A stretch of 64,000 nt of DNA from Pochonia chlamydosporia 170 (lineage: Eukaryota; Ascomycota; Sordariomycetes; Hypocreales; Clavicipitaceae), in the NCBI RefSeq assembly GCF_001653235.2, contig NC_035792.1, forward strand, positions 4,340,001 through 4,404,000. The letters are read 5' to 3'. The notes under the pieces were generated by a model, which was not told where the DNA came from, did not search any database, and saw nothing but the letters and a program-made list of their open reading frames with translations. A program made the translations under genes and the position numbers. Positions 1 to 12,113 of this stretch are shown here, in pieces (the first letter of the stretch is position 1; every line of letters starts with the position of its first letter).

Positions 1-102
1 AGGACAGTGCTCCGGCTCCGGAGCGACGAGTTGTGGTTTTTGCTTGATGGGGTTGGCAAGGACGTCGGATACGGGCTCTGGCTCCTCGAGTGATGGGGCC
101 AT
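1..102 (-). CDS. NBP35: NBP35, cytosolic Fe-S cluster assembly ATPase (N-terminal 34 codons only)
   Basis: The frame reads leftward from an ATG at 102-100 and runs off the window edge. The 34 visible residues begin MAPSLEEPEPVSDVLANPIK and end PEPEHCP. The stretch KPQLVAPEPEHCP matches how fungal Nbp35 proteins begin; the Cys at residue 33 would be the first of the N-terminal cysteines that bind a [4Fe-4S] cluster in this family. Nbp35 is a Mrp/MinD-type P-loop NTPase that forms a scaffold with Cfd1 for cytosolic and nuclear Fe-S proteins. The P-loop and C-terminal cysteines lie outside the window, so the call rests on a short but characteristic N-terminus. No intron is seen in this part. Confidence 0.75.
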   Translation of the reverse strand, partial: MAPSLEEPEPVSDVLANPIKQKPQLVAPEPEHCP

Positions 103-602
103 CGCTGCCGTTTATTTTTGTTGTTTTGGGTGTTGTGTGTCAGTTGTGAAGGTGAAGCGGAGGAAATGGATGTTGAGATGTGCGGTTGGTGGCGATGTGG
201 TTGAGAGGCTTAATAATGTGGGTGGTCCGATTCGGGGACTCGATCTAGCGTGGTAATACTTCCATGGCAGCAAATCTAGCTTCTATTTTGATCACTTGTA
301 ATTTCGCAACTACATGTTATAGCGATGGAACTTGTCCCTCACTATTGTAAATTGCAACAAATGGGTTAATCTGTTGTTGGAGTAGGCTGTCAAACTCATT
401 GTTTAGGGTAGCCTTTGATGGACGGATGCTTTGGTTGATCTGCCATCACAATTGGCGGATGGATGAAAGGTGTATCCGGCTCGTGCGCGGGGCAAAGCCA
501 GGATTTTGTGTTCAAAAAAAAAAAAATGATGGAATACTTATGAGCTTGATAACCGACGACTGGACACAATATGCTGTGAGCGGCAAAAATGCAAAAAGAG
601 TC
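103..602. other. Intergenic: upstream region of NBP35 and 3' flank of the tRNA gene
   Basis: No gene is seen here. It holds the presumed NBP35 promoter, an A13 tract at 514-526, and the 3' side of the leftward tRNA gene. Short open frames on either strand have no recognisable composition or domain. Confidence 0.6.
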
Positions 603-607
603 AAAAA
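603..607 (-). terminator. RNA polymerase III terminator (T5)
   Basis: On the minus strand a run of five T lies immediately after the last base of the tRNA gene. This is the normal minimal Pol III termination signal. Confidence 0.7.
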
Positions 608-678
608 GGTTCCAGAGGGAGTCGAACCCTCGCTGGCGGAATCAGAATCCGCAGTCATGACCGTTAGACCATGGAACC
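608..678 (-). tRNA. tRNA-Gln, anticodon CUG, no intron
   Basis: Read on the minus strand, this 71-nt segment folds as a full cloverleaf. The acceptor arm pairs GGTTCCA with TGGAACC. The anticodon stem is GCGGA/TCCGC around the loop TTCTGAT, which gives anticodon CTG and so decodes the glutamine codon CAG. The T arm is GAGGG-TTCGACT-CCCTC, containing the B box. The D arm around GTCTAACGGTCATGAC provides the A box. CCA is not encoded, as is normal in fungi. The gene is isolated between NBP35 and LIA1. Confidence 0.96.
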
Positions 679-955
679 GATTGAAGCGGTTTGCCGCTTC
701 CCATGGTTGGTTGAAGATTCTGTTCTTACTATGCCTTATACGGCCTGCATGTTAATGGCCCCGCGGTATGCGGCGGGGGCCTATTCTTATCGCATATCAC
801 CCCACCTAAATTTTTCTCTTGCCTACTGACGGAGTTACGACGAGAGCCGCGCCATGTCTTGGAGGGGCAATTGCAAGCGCATCTCGAGTTTTCCTATTGT
901 CATACCTATAGCCTCTATTCTGCGACGGTAAAGTCGTCATAACACTCTTTAAAAA

Positions 956-1994
956 ATGGCTGACGCTACTGTGAAAAGCTTACGGGAGACCCTTTGCTCC
1001 GAATCGACCCCGCTGGCCGTTCGATTTCGCGCCCTCTTCTCGCTGAAGCATGTTGCGAAGCATGGCGAACCCGATACTGCCCTTGCCGCTATCGAGGCTA
1101 TCGCAGCCGCGTTTGCTTCGCCATCTGCCTTGCTGAAGCACGAGCTGGCTTATTGCCTGGGACAGACTGGCAACGATGCTGCGATTAAGCCCTTGCGAGA
1201 TGTCCTTTCCGACTTAAACGAAGACCCGATGTGCAGACACGAAGCCGCTGAAGCGCTGGGGGCGTTTGGCAAGCCTGAGAATCTGGAAGTGCTGAAATAT
1301 TTTCGGGACCGTGAAGGCGAAGAAGTTGTTGTCACTGAGACATGCGAAATTGCCATTGATCGGATAGAGTGGGAAAATTCGGAGAAGCGCAAACAAGAGA
1401 AGCTACGACAGAGGTTCGTCCTGATATCTTATACTGATTTTAATTCTCTATTGTTCCTCGCGGTCCTAACAAACAATACCTAGCGACTTCGCTTCCATTG
1501 ACCCAGCGCCACCTATGCCCGAATCCGAGAAGACGGTCGAAGAGTTGGGCAAGCAGCTCATGGATACAACACAGCCTCTTTTTATGCGATACCGCGCCAT
1601 GTTCGGCTTGCGCGACCTTGCTTCCCCTCCTGACTGTCCTACCGCTGTTCCTGCAGTGCTTGCCCTTGCAACAGGATTCGCCGATACTTCTGCTCTGTTT
1701 CGCCACGAAATTGCTTTCGTTTTCGGCCAGCTGTCACACCCGGCCTCTATCCCTGCTCTTACGGCGGCGTTGAGCAATTTTGAGGAAGCTAGTATGGTTC
1801 GTCACGAGGCTGCTGAAGCGCTTGGTAGTCTCGGAGACGAAGAGGGTGTCGAGGAGACTCTTAAGCGATTTCTTCACGACAAAGAAAAGGTTGTTCGAGA
1901 AAGTGTTATTGTCGCATTGGATATGGCAGAGTATGAGCAAAGTGGTAACGCCGAATATGCCCTGATACCAGAAACTGCAAGTGCTTCTGCATAA
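956..1994 (+). CDS. LIA1: Deoxyhypusine hydroxylase (HEAT-repeat di-iron monooxygenase)
   Basis: Two exons, 956-1413 and 1484-1994, give 322 aa, the usual length for fungal DOHH. The 70-nt intron (1414-1483) has donor GTTCGT, a CTAAC branch site and acceptor TAG; joining gives AGC across the junction. The enzyme hydroxylates deoxyhypusine on eIF5A to make hypusine. It consists of two symmetric sets of HEAT-like repeats, and all four His-Glu iron-ligand pairs are visible: [10 protein letters not shown] (H62/E63), [10 protein letters not shown] (H95/E96), [11 protein letters not shown] (H227/E228) and [10 protein letters not shown] (H260/E261). The start is the first ATG after a T-rich leader and gives [10 protein letters not shown], typical of the family. 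The 3' end faces RPA12, with only about 60 nt between the two stop codons. Confidence 0.95.
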
Positions 1995-2054
1995 AATATA
2001 GAACGCTTTATATGAAATAAAATAGCCCCCAAAAATGAATTAACGCCATCACAT

Positions 2055-2549
2055 TTAGTTGTTCTCATGCCATCTGTTGTACGCAAGTTAGTAGGGTGTA
2101 TTGGTAAATTGGTGGGAGTGGTATAAGACGAACGAATGGCCGCATTCACAGCTGTAAATAATTGTTGAACCTTCATCGGCGCCACGAAGTTGTACGTTGG
2201 TATATGTGACTTCTTTGCGCCCACAATTGGGACATGTTTCTTCCACTGTGCTTGATGTCTGGAGCGTATGCTTCTCAACAGCTTGAACGTTTGACTGCAA
2301 CTTTTGTCGCAGGAAGGACGGAAAGTCCGACGGCTTCGATTTTGTGACGATGACTGTTGAACCAGTATCTACATGAAAGTCCCTGGTTAGCTCTTGAGAT
2401 ATCGGATATTGGCCCTGCTACGATCTTTGCAAACCTTTGTTCCATGCGCCGCAACATTCGCACTTCAATGAATTCTTTTCTGTGCCTTTACTGGCCGGAA
2501 GAAGATTTCCGCAGTCGGTGCAAAAGACGAGAGACCCGATGGCAGCCAT
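2055..2549 (-). CDS. RPA12: RNA polymerase I subunit Rpa12 (zinc-ribbon, TFIIS-like C-terminus)
   Basis: Three exons are needed, in transcript order 2549-2435, 2368-2134 and 2073-2055, giving 122 aa; yeast Rpa12 has 125. Intron 1 (66 nt) starts GTTTGC. Intron 2 (60 nt) starts GTTCGT and has a CTAAC branch site 14 nt before its ACAG acceptor. Without removing intron 2 the frame would run into an unrelated tail; with it the protein ends CGHSWHENN, the expected family ending. The N-terminal ribbon uses C10, C13, C30 and C33. The C-terminal ribbon uses C84, C87, C112 and C114 and carries the acidic tip ADEG (D103, E104) that reaches the Pol I active site for RNA cleavage. The last pair is spaced C-x-C rather than the usual C-x2-C. 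The last exon is only 19 nt. Confidence 0.9.
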
Positions 2550-3172
2550 TGCGTCGAATTCTTGCAAATGTCTGTGGTTGTGTATATCAAATTCACGACT
2601 GCGACACCAAAGCTTTCTGGCTCAGAGAATTTTGGCTGGCGCATCTCGTCCAGCCTCAAAAAACTGCGGTCCGGCGCGATAAACTGGCTTTCTTATCTTA
2701 TCGGATAAACGATAAGGCAAGGGACGGAGACGCAGGGGACAAGGAAAAACCTTCCATTGGCCGGTTGTGACATCTCAAGGACCCACATAATTGGTCAGTG
2801 ATGAGAGAGCAGGAGACTCAGCGGCAGGTGTGACTGGTTACCTGGGCTTCCAATGTGTTTGGCTGTGTCGCAATGTCCCCCAGCCTTGTTCTGGACAAAA
2901 GCTTGAGCCTCATTGTCAACCTTCAATTCACTTTTGGCAAGGCATCACATCGCATTGCTATTTGCCCCTCTGCGCATATACTTGCATTCAATAGAGCCTA
3001 GAATTGCTGGTCTATTGTTCTTTTTTGCTGCGTTGCTCATCGTTCTTTCCAGCGCCGGAATTGACTAGCTCTCATTGTCTCGCAGCATCGCACCTGCCTC
3101 CATGCGACGAAACCGGACAGCTCCTTCCCTCGGCCATGCCTGAAGCGTGGCCCAATTGTAACGACCTACAAT
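2550..3172. promoter_or_regulatory. Divergent promoter region of RPA12 and SCC2
   Basis: This 623-bp gap lies between two divergently oriented starts and must hold both promoters. No coding frame in it has a recognisable product. The SCC2-proximal half is pyrimidine-rich, as is common before fungal start codons. No clear TATA box was picked out. Confidence 0.5.
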
Positions 3173-6100
3173 ATGGACAACATGGCGCATTACAATACGA
3201 ACGGCCCTAAGAACGGGGTTAAATCTGTTCAAGGGCCTGGAGAACACAACAACGGCATCTCGCGACCGTTCACGCTGCAGGAGTCGTTGCCTTATTCACC
3301 ACAGACATCTACTGTGCCTTTTCTACCTGGTAAGAATTGCCGAGCACTTTCCATCCGGAAGACATGGACACGAGAGAGGGCTTGCAAATACTGACGCATC
3401 GACTAGATATCATTCCGGATCCAAGTGTTGGATCCGGATCACCGTCACTTCGAATCTCGGACCTGTTCCCTACCCAAGACTTCGACAGAGTGAACCAGGA
3501 AGCTGCGAACCAGCCGAACGGGGCAAAGAATTTAAAGCAAACAGTTGATCATGTCTTGCACGATTTGAAACCGTCAAAGCGAACTCAATAGTCAGTGGGA
3601 ATGATGTCATTTGCCTGGTATACGTTGTGCTAATTGTTCGCAGTAAATTTCCTTCCGTGCCTAATGGAGCCCCGTCAAGCTCGACATCATCGCATCGCAG
3701 AAGCATATCCCAAAGCCTGTCGCCCATAGCCAAAGCGGTCTACGAGCGAGTAGGCAGTTTCTTCAAAGCTACAAAGCCAAATACAAGCAGCCCCAAAGTG
3801 GTGAACGGGGAATTCGACCGGTTTTCGAAGGCAGCTGCAGACTCAGTATCCCAGAGCCCAACAATTACTGTACAGCCGCAGACTCCCGCGAGAATCACTA
3901 CAGACAACAACAAAGCCAAGTTTGAAGTTGCCATACCTACGAAAAGCACGTTTGATCGATCGGAGTATGCCGATGTTTCGGCGGCTGATCCCACTGATCA
4001 GAACATAATCACACCACACGACCAATTAATCGTTGAAGCACAGCAGTACAGCCAGTCAAATCTACTAAAAGCAAAGACTTCTATTGTTGTCAACAGCAGT
4101 GGCCTTAGTATTGAACTACCTACGACTGGAACCAGTAGAGACGACTATCAGGAGTTAAAGGTTGCGCCAGATGCACCTGAAAATCTCTCAGTTAGGAGGA
4201 AAGAGAGGCAGAATTTCGATGACGGTCAAGGTCTTATCGGTTCAAGCCTTGACCAACGACAGCGAGGAGAGGCTGCAGTTGACGCTGTCGACGCCCTCAT
4301 GCGGCAAGTCTTCTCGGCAGTGGGCGGCGCCCTGGCTATGGAACCTGGTTTGGAACATATTGTGACCCTGACGACGGATCAAGAAGCTGCAATGACGGCC
4401 ACAACTCAACAGAAAATGCACACCGCTATTCAAAAAGTTATTAACTTGAAGAGTTTCAACAATGTTCCCCTTGAGAACCTTCTTCGAGTTATGAAGCTGA
4501 GCGAGGCTAGTTTGAAGCAGGCTGATGGCCTTGACATTCGTGTTGACGAGAGCTGGGATGAAACGGCTGTGGAATCGTGGGTTCAGCAACTCAGTGAAGT
4601 GGAAACTGCTTTGAAAGCTGCAAGGACAACCCTACGAATAATGTCTGGATGCAGAGAAGACAAGCAGTTGTATTCAGAGGCGGCCATTAATAAATGCGTC
4701 AACATATTCAAGGCTGTGACTGAGGACATTGTCATGCCTCTGGTCGAGCTGCGCAATTCCGGCAGCTCCGCAGGCCTTTTCAAGCTTGTGCAGAAGCACA
4801 AAAAAGCAGTCGCCTCGATATTTGTCTGCTGTCAGAAACTCTCTGCACTTCTCGCGGATCTTATCACCAAGATTGAGCTATCAGAGTCGGTCATCAATAC
4901 TCTCGAATTCACTGCGTCCAAATTGATTTTTGTCGAGAATGCCTACTTTGAGAAAGATTCCGCTATTGGAATGCAGAAATTTGATGGAATTAGATCGGTT
5001 GCCATGGATATGCTTTGTCAAATCTTTTTGATCAAACCGGAACAAAGACAAGGCATCATAGATGATATTCTGACCTCATTGGAAAAACTCCCTGTGGGCA
5101 AACTGAGTTCAAGACAGTTTAAATTGGCTGATGGTGGCAGCATTCAGCCAGTTTCAGCGCTTCTTATGCGACTCGTTCAAGCCAGTTCTGGTCGGGTCGG
5201 AAGCGGCAATGGCAGCGGGCAAGGCTCCAACATTCGAGCCATGGATGTCGACAACTTGGCTGAGGACGACGAAGACGATCGTCCACTTAAGAGGAACCAA
5301 GCTACCGCCACTATTTTGAGCGAGGAACAAGGCGCCCAGCAGCCCGCGGTGGCCATACAAGAACTGGAAGCCATTGCAGCGCCATTGAACGATGCCGCTG
5401 CTCGAAATGCTTCCTATGTCATCAATTTTATTGTCAAGCGGGCCATGGGCTCAACGAAGTCTGGCGACACCCCCTATCGCAACCTACTGGACCTTTTTGT
5501 AGACGACTTCACGACTTGTCTTGACTTACCGGACTGGCCTTCTGCAGAGCTCCTCTTGCGCTTGCTCATGGTTATGATGGTGCAGCTTTTTGAAGCACCG
5601 AAAACAGCAGCGCCGGCGAAGAACATGGCTCTGGAGCTGCTCGGAACTATGAGTGCTGCTATATCGCGTCTTCGGTCACACGTGAAGAAAGTTGCAAGTA
5701 CATTTATCAACAGCGATGCTGGGGAATACTCACAGTATCTGTCAGAGCTGGCGACTCATTGCCTTGAACAGCGGTGTCCAATGGATAACATTATTGCCTG
5801 GGCCGGTCCTTATCGTGGGTCTCTCGAATATCTACAGGAACGAAGTGCCGATGACCCTCACCTATCAAGCGCAGTATCTTTCTTGATTTCCGATTGGGCA
5901 ACTAGGATTCATACTACATATGACAGTACACAAGAAGAAGATTCACAGCGAGACCGAGAGCTAGGCCGGTCGGCGTTCCGCCTGCGAATGATGATAGAAG
6001 ATCGGCAATGGCTCGCAAGCGAGTATACATTTAAGTCGGTAACGAATAACCAGGCGAAGTTTGCCTTTTCGATTCTTTTGTTACGATCACCGTTTTGTGA

Positions 6101-8870
6101 ATCGTTTGGCAAGATCCTCAACATTCTCCTCAGCTCAATGGCAAGCGACCAAGCGACAGTCCGCAGCAAGAGCTTGAAGAGTGTCAATCAGGTGCTTGAG
6201 ACGGACCCGTCTATCTTAGATGGCGATTCAACCGTTATTCAGCTCATCTTGGATTGTGCCAGTGACTCCTCTACTCAAGTTAGAGATTCAGCTCTAGGCT
6301 TACTGGGAAGCTGTATAGGAATGCGCCCGGTCTTGGAAGCGTCACTTACACCCAAGATCATTGACCGGTTTCAGGATGCCGGCGTGGGTGTGCGAAAGCG
6401 AGCAATGAAGCTGGCTCGCGATATATACTTGCGGAATCGAGGCAAAAACCTACGCAGCGCGATTGCTAATGGTCTGCTCCGCCGCATTCAAGACCCTGAT
6501 GAGGGTGTTCGGGATCTCGCCCGCCAAATGATTGAAGAAGTATGGTTTGCGCCGTTCTACACTGGTGAGAACACTGCAAGTTTCGAAACCTCCCTCACCG
6601 AACATGTGTCACTGGTCATTCAAACAGTAAAGGCAGGTACTGTAACGGAGATCTTGGATAAGGTGTTCCAGACTATTCTCAAACCCGGCAATAAATCTCT
6701 CGAGGGGCCGTTTGGTGTCTGTTCGAGACTTGTCGGTATCATGTTTGGCTTGATTGATAATCCCGATTCGGAAGACGCTACCGTGCCATCCGGTCGCGAT
6801 GCGCTGCAGGTTCTTACCATTTTCGCGAAAGCCGACCCAAAGCTGTTCAACTTTGAGCAGATCAAGCTTCTCAAGACACAGCTTGCCAGTTTTACAGGTG
6901 CAGACGAACTCGCCGCATTCCGAGCTGTTACGGTAATCTACAAAAGAGTACTACCACAGCTGCCAAACGTTCACACTGAATTCTTGGCCGAGGTGCGATT
7001 GCAGCTGCTTAAAGGCATTGGTAAAATCTCTTCACGCGGAGCGTTGGATGACTTGATTGCCTGTGCACACACTGTATGCGAACTACTCAAAGACTTCGCA
7101 CCCCTGGGGAATCTCGTTGCGTCAAGCTTGATGGGAATCCAAAGGCTGAGCAAGTCGCCTTTGGACCCCAAACGACTCAACCATGTGGCCGCTTATTCAA
7201 TCATTGTAGGCAGTGTTGCAAAGCATTGTGATTTGGACAAGCAGGCGCACATCTTCCGAGACAAGTTTCCCGGCTGGAAGGGAGACTCGGTTCCAAAGCT
7301 AATTGTCGACATTCTCTCACCATTTTCCTCACCACAACAGCCACTGGATGCTCGAAAAGCATCAATTGAAGCCATTGGACTCGTTTGTCAGTCTTGGCCT
7401 CGCAATTACGTACTCGTCAAAGTTTACACGGCATTTCAACAAGTATTCCAGGACAAGATCCCCATTCTTGAGACCATGATTCTGAGATCTTTCAAAGAAT
7501 TTCTTGTCACAGAGGAGAGGCGCTCTGAAGCTGCTGCCGAAGCTCCAAAGGAAAAGAAGAAGGAGCTGACAGTAATGGGAGGCACCAATTTTGATGATGT
7601 TGCCAGTGCAACCACACAGCGCTTTCTGAAAGATATTAGTCGAATTGCCTTGTCAAGTCAAGATGAGCATGCATTCTTGGCTATGGAAGTTCTGGGAAGC
7701 ATCAATCGCCAAGGTTTAACCCACCCCAAAGAGACTGGCGTCACGTTAATAACCCTGGAGACATCCGCAAACAGGAAAATAGCGGAACTGGCTTTCATGG
7801 AGCACCGATCCCTGCACGAGAAACATGAGACAGTCCTGGAGAGAGAGTATGTCAAGGCTGTGCAATCCGCGTACAATTATCAGCGAGATATTGTCAAGGA
7901 CTCGCATGGGGCGACCATGGATCCCTTCCAGTCGAAGCTTCACCTACTTATGGAGGTATTGAAGATTAGCAAGATGAAGAATCGCCAACGATTTTTGGAA
8001 AAATTCGTCGGACAGGCAGACTTTGATCTGGCGAAGCTGAATGTCAAAGCCGACATGCCACATCAGGTGGACTTTGCTCGATTCATTGCTGAAAACCTTG
8101 CTTTTTTCGAGTACCATTCGATTGGAGAGTTGCAGACTACAGTCAATACGATTGAAAAGATGGTAGCAAGCACTGGCGCGACTGTCGCCCAAGCGATTGA
8201 ATCCGAAGTGTTCAATGTGCGCATGGATGTCGATCAGCGAGAGCAGACTCAAAAGCCGTTGGAAGGAGATGGAGCTATTACTGTTGCACTGATTGATGGA
8301 AATCCGTCTGACATGGCACCTCCAGCCGCGCCAGCGCCAGCTCTCTCAGTAGAACCACAACGCTTGCGACAACTGACAGCTGGATCTATTATCTTGCTTT
8401 CCCTTTGGGAGGTGCGGACTCATCTGCGCAGACTCTTTGGTATGGGTACGAACCGACATGATAGCCGTGCCAAGGCTTTAGCAAAGGACCTCAACAAGAC
8501 ACCACTAAAGGTGCAAGGTGTGCACGGCGAGAGGGTGTGGGAAGAAATTGTATCACACATGAACGGGCTCTCAAACCAGGAGAGCATGGTACAAAAATGC
8601 AAAGCATTTGTGGAACTGATGAATGTGGACAAGGAGTTCAAGGTGGCGGAGGAGGACGATGAAATGGCCATGAATGGCCCAGGAACTCCAAGTGAAGGCG
8701 AGGATGACGACGACGGAGGTGATAGAGGCCGCAAGAGAAAGGCTACGGGAACTCCAGGCGGACGCAAAAAGAGAGCACGGTCAGGCTCGCAGACACGCAA
8801 GAGAGGTCGACCACGCAAGCAAAGCGCGGACCAAAGCGACGATGGGGAATTTGACGGAGATTGGATCTAG
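3173..8870 (+). CDS. SCC2: Cohesin loader subunit Scc2/Mis4/NIPBL (HEAT-repeat)
   Basis: Exons 3173-3329, 3407-3590 and 3644-8870 give 1855 aa. Intron 1 (77 nt, GTAAGA...CTAG) joins PFLPG to DIIPDPS. Intron 2 (53 nt, GTCAGT...GCAG) removes an in-frame TAG and gives TQYKFPSVPNG. With Scc4, Scc2 loads cohesin onto chromosomes. The N-terminal third is low in order. A long alpha-helical HEAT array follows, including segments such as VRSKSLKSVNQVLETDPSIL and GVRKRAMKLARDIYLRN, which are hallmarks of Scc2 proteins. A short acidic stretch (EDDEDD) and the C-terminal tail of acidic and basic blocks with an AT-hook-like KRGRPRKQ stand out. The start gives MDNMAHYN; a second in-frame ATG lies 9 nt on. 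The large exon has no internal stop. Confidence 0.88.
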
Positions 8871-11800
8871 ATGGGAAGTGGTATTCTTAGAAACAATCAT
8901 GCCGATTGATATGGAAAGAAGACTTGACGAGTTTTATGGAAATTATATGGGATCATTATCCCACACATGAGAGATGGAACAGCAAGCATGGGACTAGCAA
9001 GTCGGCCGAGGGAGTCGGTGGCGTTTTTTGGGAGTGCTGTTTCATTTATGATTCTTGTTCATTTGTCTATATCTATGATACCTGAGCACCTCGCTCCTAT
9101 ACAGGAGGACACGATAGTGGCTGTAAATTACGTATACATAATACAAGTGAATGTTTGCTTGGTTGATGGCAAATTTTGTGTGCCAAAAGTCCGTCACGTT
9201 ATTCATGAGAAGAGATGGAGAAGGGTTATTGTTCAGAGAGGATGTTCGGATAGGATGCAGACGGGGAGGCAGGAAGACGGTCGGTGTACAATCTGCAGAT
9301 GCACACATGCTCCAAGTTTGCTACAAGGTGGATATTGAAGAATGTGTCCTGGAAGATGTGACGTCAAGGAGGTAAAGCAGGGTAAAACAAGTTGGCGGAC
9401 AGGGAACTTAGGACAAGGTGCATGGAGGAAGGCGATTTGAAGACCAGATGGGCAAACATCAAGATTGAAGGGACAAAGTCATCAATGACCAACCAAACAG
9501 ACAAGACTCCAAGCCACATCTGTACTGAGCAGATGCATCAAATCCACCAGGCTTGATGTTCTGGTGCACGATGTGGGCGGCGCTTGGACCAGTCAAAATG
9601 GCCCCATGCAGCGGTAGCCACCCAGCCAGCCAAACGCCCACCCAAGTTTCAGCGACCCCAGACCAGACCAGACAGGCCGGACCACATGCAACCCAACACA
9701 TGCGGTCAACCAAGAATTTTCTCTCACTCTGGATGCCAAGCGTCTTGGCGAGATGGGAGCCGGCGCCCAGCCGGGAAATGCAGCCGGATGTTCACAGAGA
9801 TTCTTGGCAGATTTGTCATTTTTGGACAGTCGCCAGACGTCGTGCGTACATTGCATGGCAACACATAGGGCGTTCCAGGGACAGGGATCGACAACGAGGC
9901 ATTAAAATATCGTGAACAAACAACAGGACAGTTGAATTTATGCTGTGCCCTGATTCGGACAGTGTTGCGTCGTGTCGGCGGACTGGAAATTGGGGCGCTC
10001 CATGTCGCTAATTTAGCCATGCCGAGGAGGCCAGGGGGTCTTGCAAGTTCAATGTGTGGGTGCCACCGTGACTTTCGAATCAAGGTTGTTTTTTGAGAGC
10101 CGGCCCGGGATTGTGCTGGAACATGGGGAGAATTGATGTCGAGATGAGCTTGTTGATGTCGCGAACAGAGAATGTTTCCAGAATAGATGGCACCTACATT
10201 TAGAACATTCTGTTCTGGGTTGGGAGTACTGGTTGGCCTGGGCTCCGTGGCAGGTTTCGCGTTTGCGGTTGAGCCAGTTCTATTTCAGAATGTTCGCTGC
10301 GTGGTCCGTTTGTTTGGGTAGTAAATACTGTTGTGCGTGATGCTGTGGCTTGCAGAATATGTTGTCTTGTCTTTGTAGTGATCAAATACTGGAAATACGG
10401 ATCACCCTAAGTAGACCAGATGGTTGACGCTTGCCACGTTCGTCGCACTTTGTTCGCTCCTTCCCTTGTTTTGTTCACAGCACTTCTACTCGGCCTCAGC
10501 AGCACCAACACCATCTTGAGAATTTCCATAAAACGGGCACTCCCTTCGCCGCTCCCAATTACTTTTAAAAGTTGTGTTGTCAGCGTTAGAGCCCGAACCT
10601 CGGACAGTATCGCTTCTTTGTCATTCTTGCTGCCCGGTCCGGTTTTTCCTCCTGGTCCCAGTCAACGGTGAAGCCCAACGTGTGTCGGAAATCTGCATCG
10701 CCGTTACCAGCGTCGTTGCCATCTTCAAATTCCGCCTCGTCGGGTGAGAGTCTGCCAAAACGTATGAGTTGCCCCATCGAGCGTATCCTCACTATCTCTA
10801 GGTTCTAACTAGCCACGGCATTAGGCGAGCTCCTCAACAAACAGCCAGCCAAGCTCTCCAAGGCTGAGTGCTTCTGTTATTATTATTCCTTGAAGCCCCA
10901 CCAGTTGAGACAGACGACCAGCGCTGTGGTATTTGACCGTGTTGACGTGGAAGAAGCGTGGCACAGTCCATAACGATTCCAAAAAGGTTGACATCACCAC
11001 TTCGCCCCTACAGCACACTGCAACCCTGACACCTTGCTTGGTACATTCACTCGTGTCAGTCTTGTTTGCTGTGCTTTCCTCCCTCCCACAAGCCACAAAT
11101 TAGTTTCTCCAGCTCCAGTAGCTAGCGTCTACAATTGAGGCCGCCAGCGACACGACGCGGATGGGACGACGTGGGACGACGTGGACAAGACATTTATTAA
11201 GTCCAGATTCCTGTCTCCACCACACCATCTTTTTCGGCAGTATCCATATTAAAGGGGAACACAGAAACACACTGCAAGCCGCCGCCGCCAAGGTCATCGC
11301 CAGATCTCTTGGCAGAGTAGCAGTTCTTGTCAATCTCCCTTCATACTTCAATTGCTTGCTTCCGCAGCCCTCTCTTTTCATAAGAAATTCGAAATACTTT
11401 CAAGAATTCGCGACGACTCCCGTGGCAGATTATCTTTCTGGCTTCTTCTCGGGCTCAGCAACCCTCCTCTATCGGCTTGTTGACACAAGCCTCTGTCAAC
11501 ATGACTTCCTGTGAGTATAGATTCCGATTTGTATCATCCTTTGCTTCACAAACCTCGTCCCCCCTCGACTTTTTCACAGCAATATTACTCCATTTACGCG
11601 CGAACAATTCGCCTACCTGATTGTTGCTGGAAAAGTCGTCGCGTTCATAGTGGCTGGCGCGGATGACATTCATCTGTATTGGACAAGAACACCCTCGGAT
11701 ATGGTGCCGATTGTTCGTCCTGCTGCATGCGCAAAGTTCCTCATGCACGCTATCACTTGCACTGCCCCCTTACGACCTACCTGCCCCAGAGAGCCCAGAT

Positions 11801-12113
11801 ACGCAAATGCTTTATTCATTCCCTTTCTCCCACTCCACTTATTTAAAATCGCGGAGTCTGCCTTGCTACAGATTGCGGAATAGAGGAAAAGTGTACTCCG
11901 TTACAGAGTGGTGGGTTCAGGATATTGCTTGGCAGCTAGACCTGCTTGCACAACCCTGGGCCTTTGGCTCCAAACCAGGAGCAGAAGTTGACATCGTCCT
12001 GTCAACCTCATCATAACGTCAACAGATACCCGCATCTCTCTCGCACCTACCTGCACTCTCGCGGTCTGCCGGGTGGCTCTGGCATACGTTCGCCATTCAT
12101 TGAATTGAGACTA
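8871..12113. other. 3.2-kb intergenic region leading into the VCX1-like gene
   Basis: No protein-coding gene could be supported. The first part holds the SCC2 3' end. Around 9650-9685 are CCAGA direct repeats. From about 10400 the plus strand becomes pyrimidine-rich and probably is the promoter and long leader of the Ca2+ exchanger. A possible leader intron lies at 11511-11579 (GTGAGT...CACAG); it is a multiple of three and sits inside a small ATG-initiated frame that starts at 11501 and stays open whether or not the intron is removed. Other open frames have no family resemblance. Confidence 0.5.

Noticed and set aside
8420..8818. Long antisense frame within SCC2
   Set aside because: It mirrors the biased composition of the real coding strand and has no independent support.
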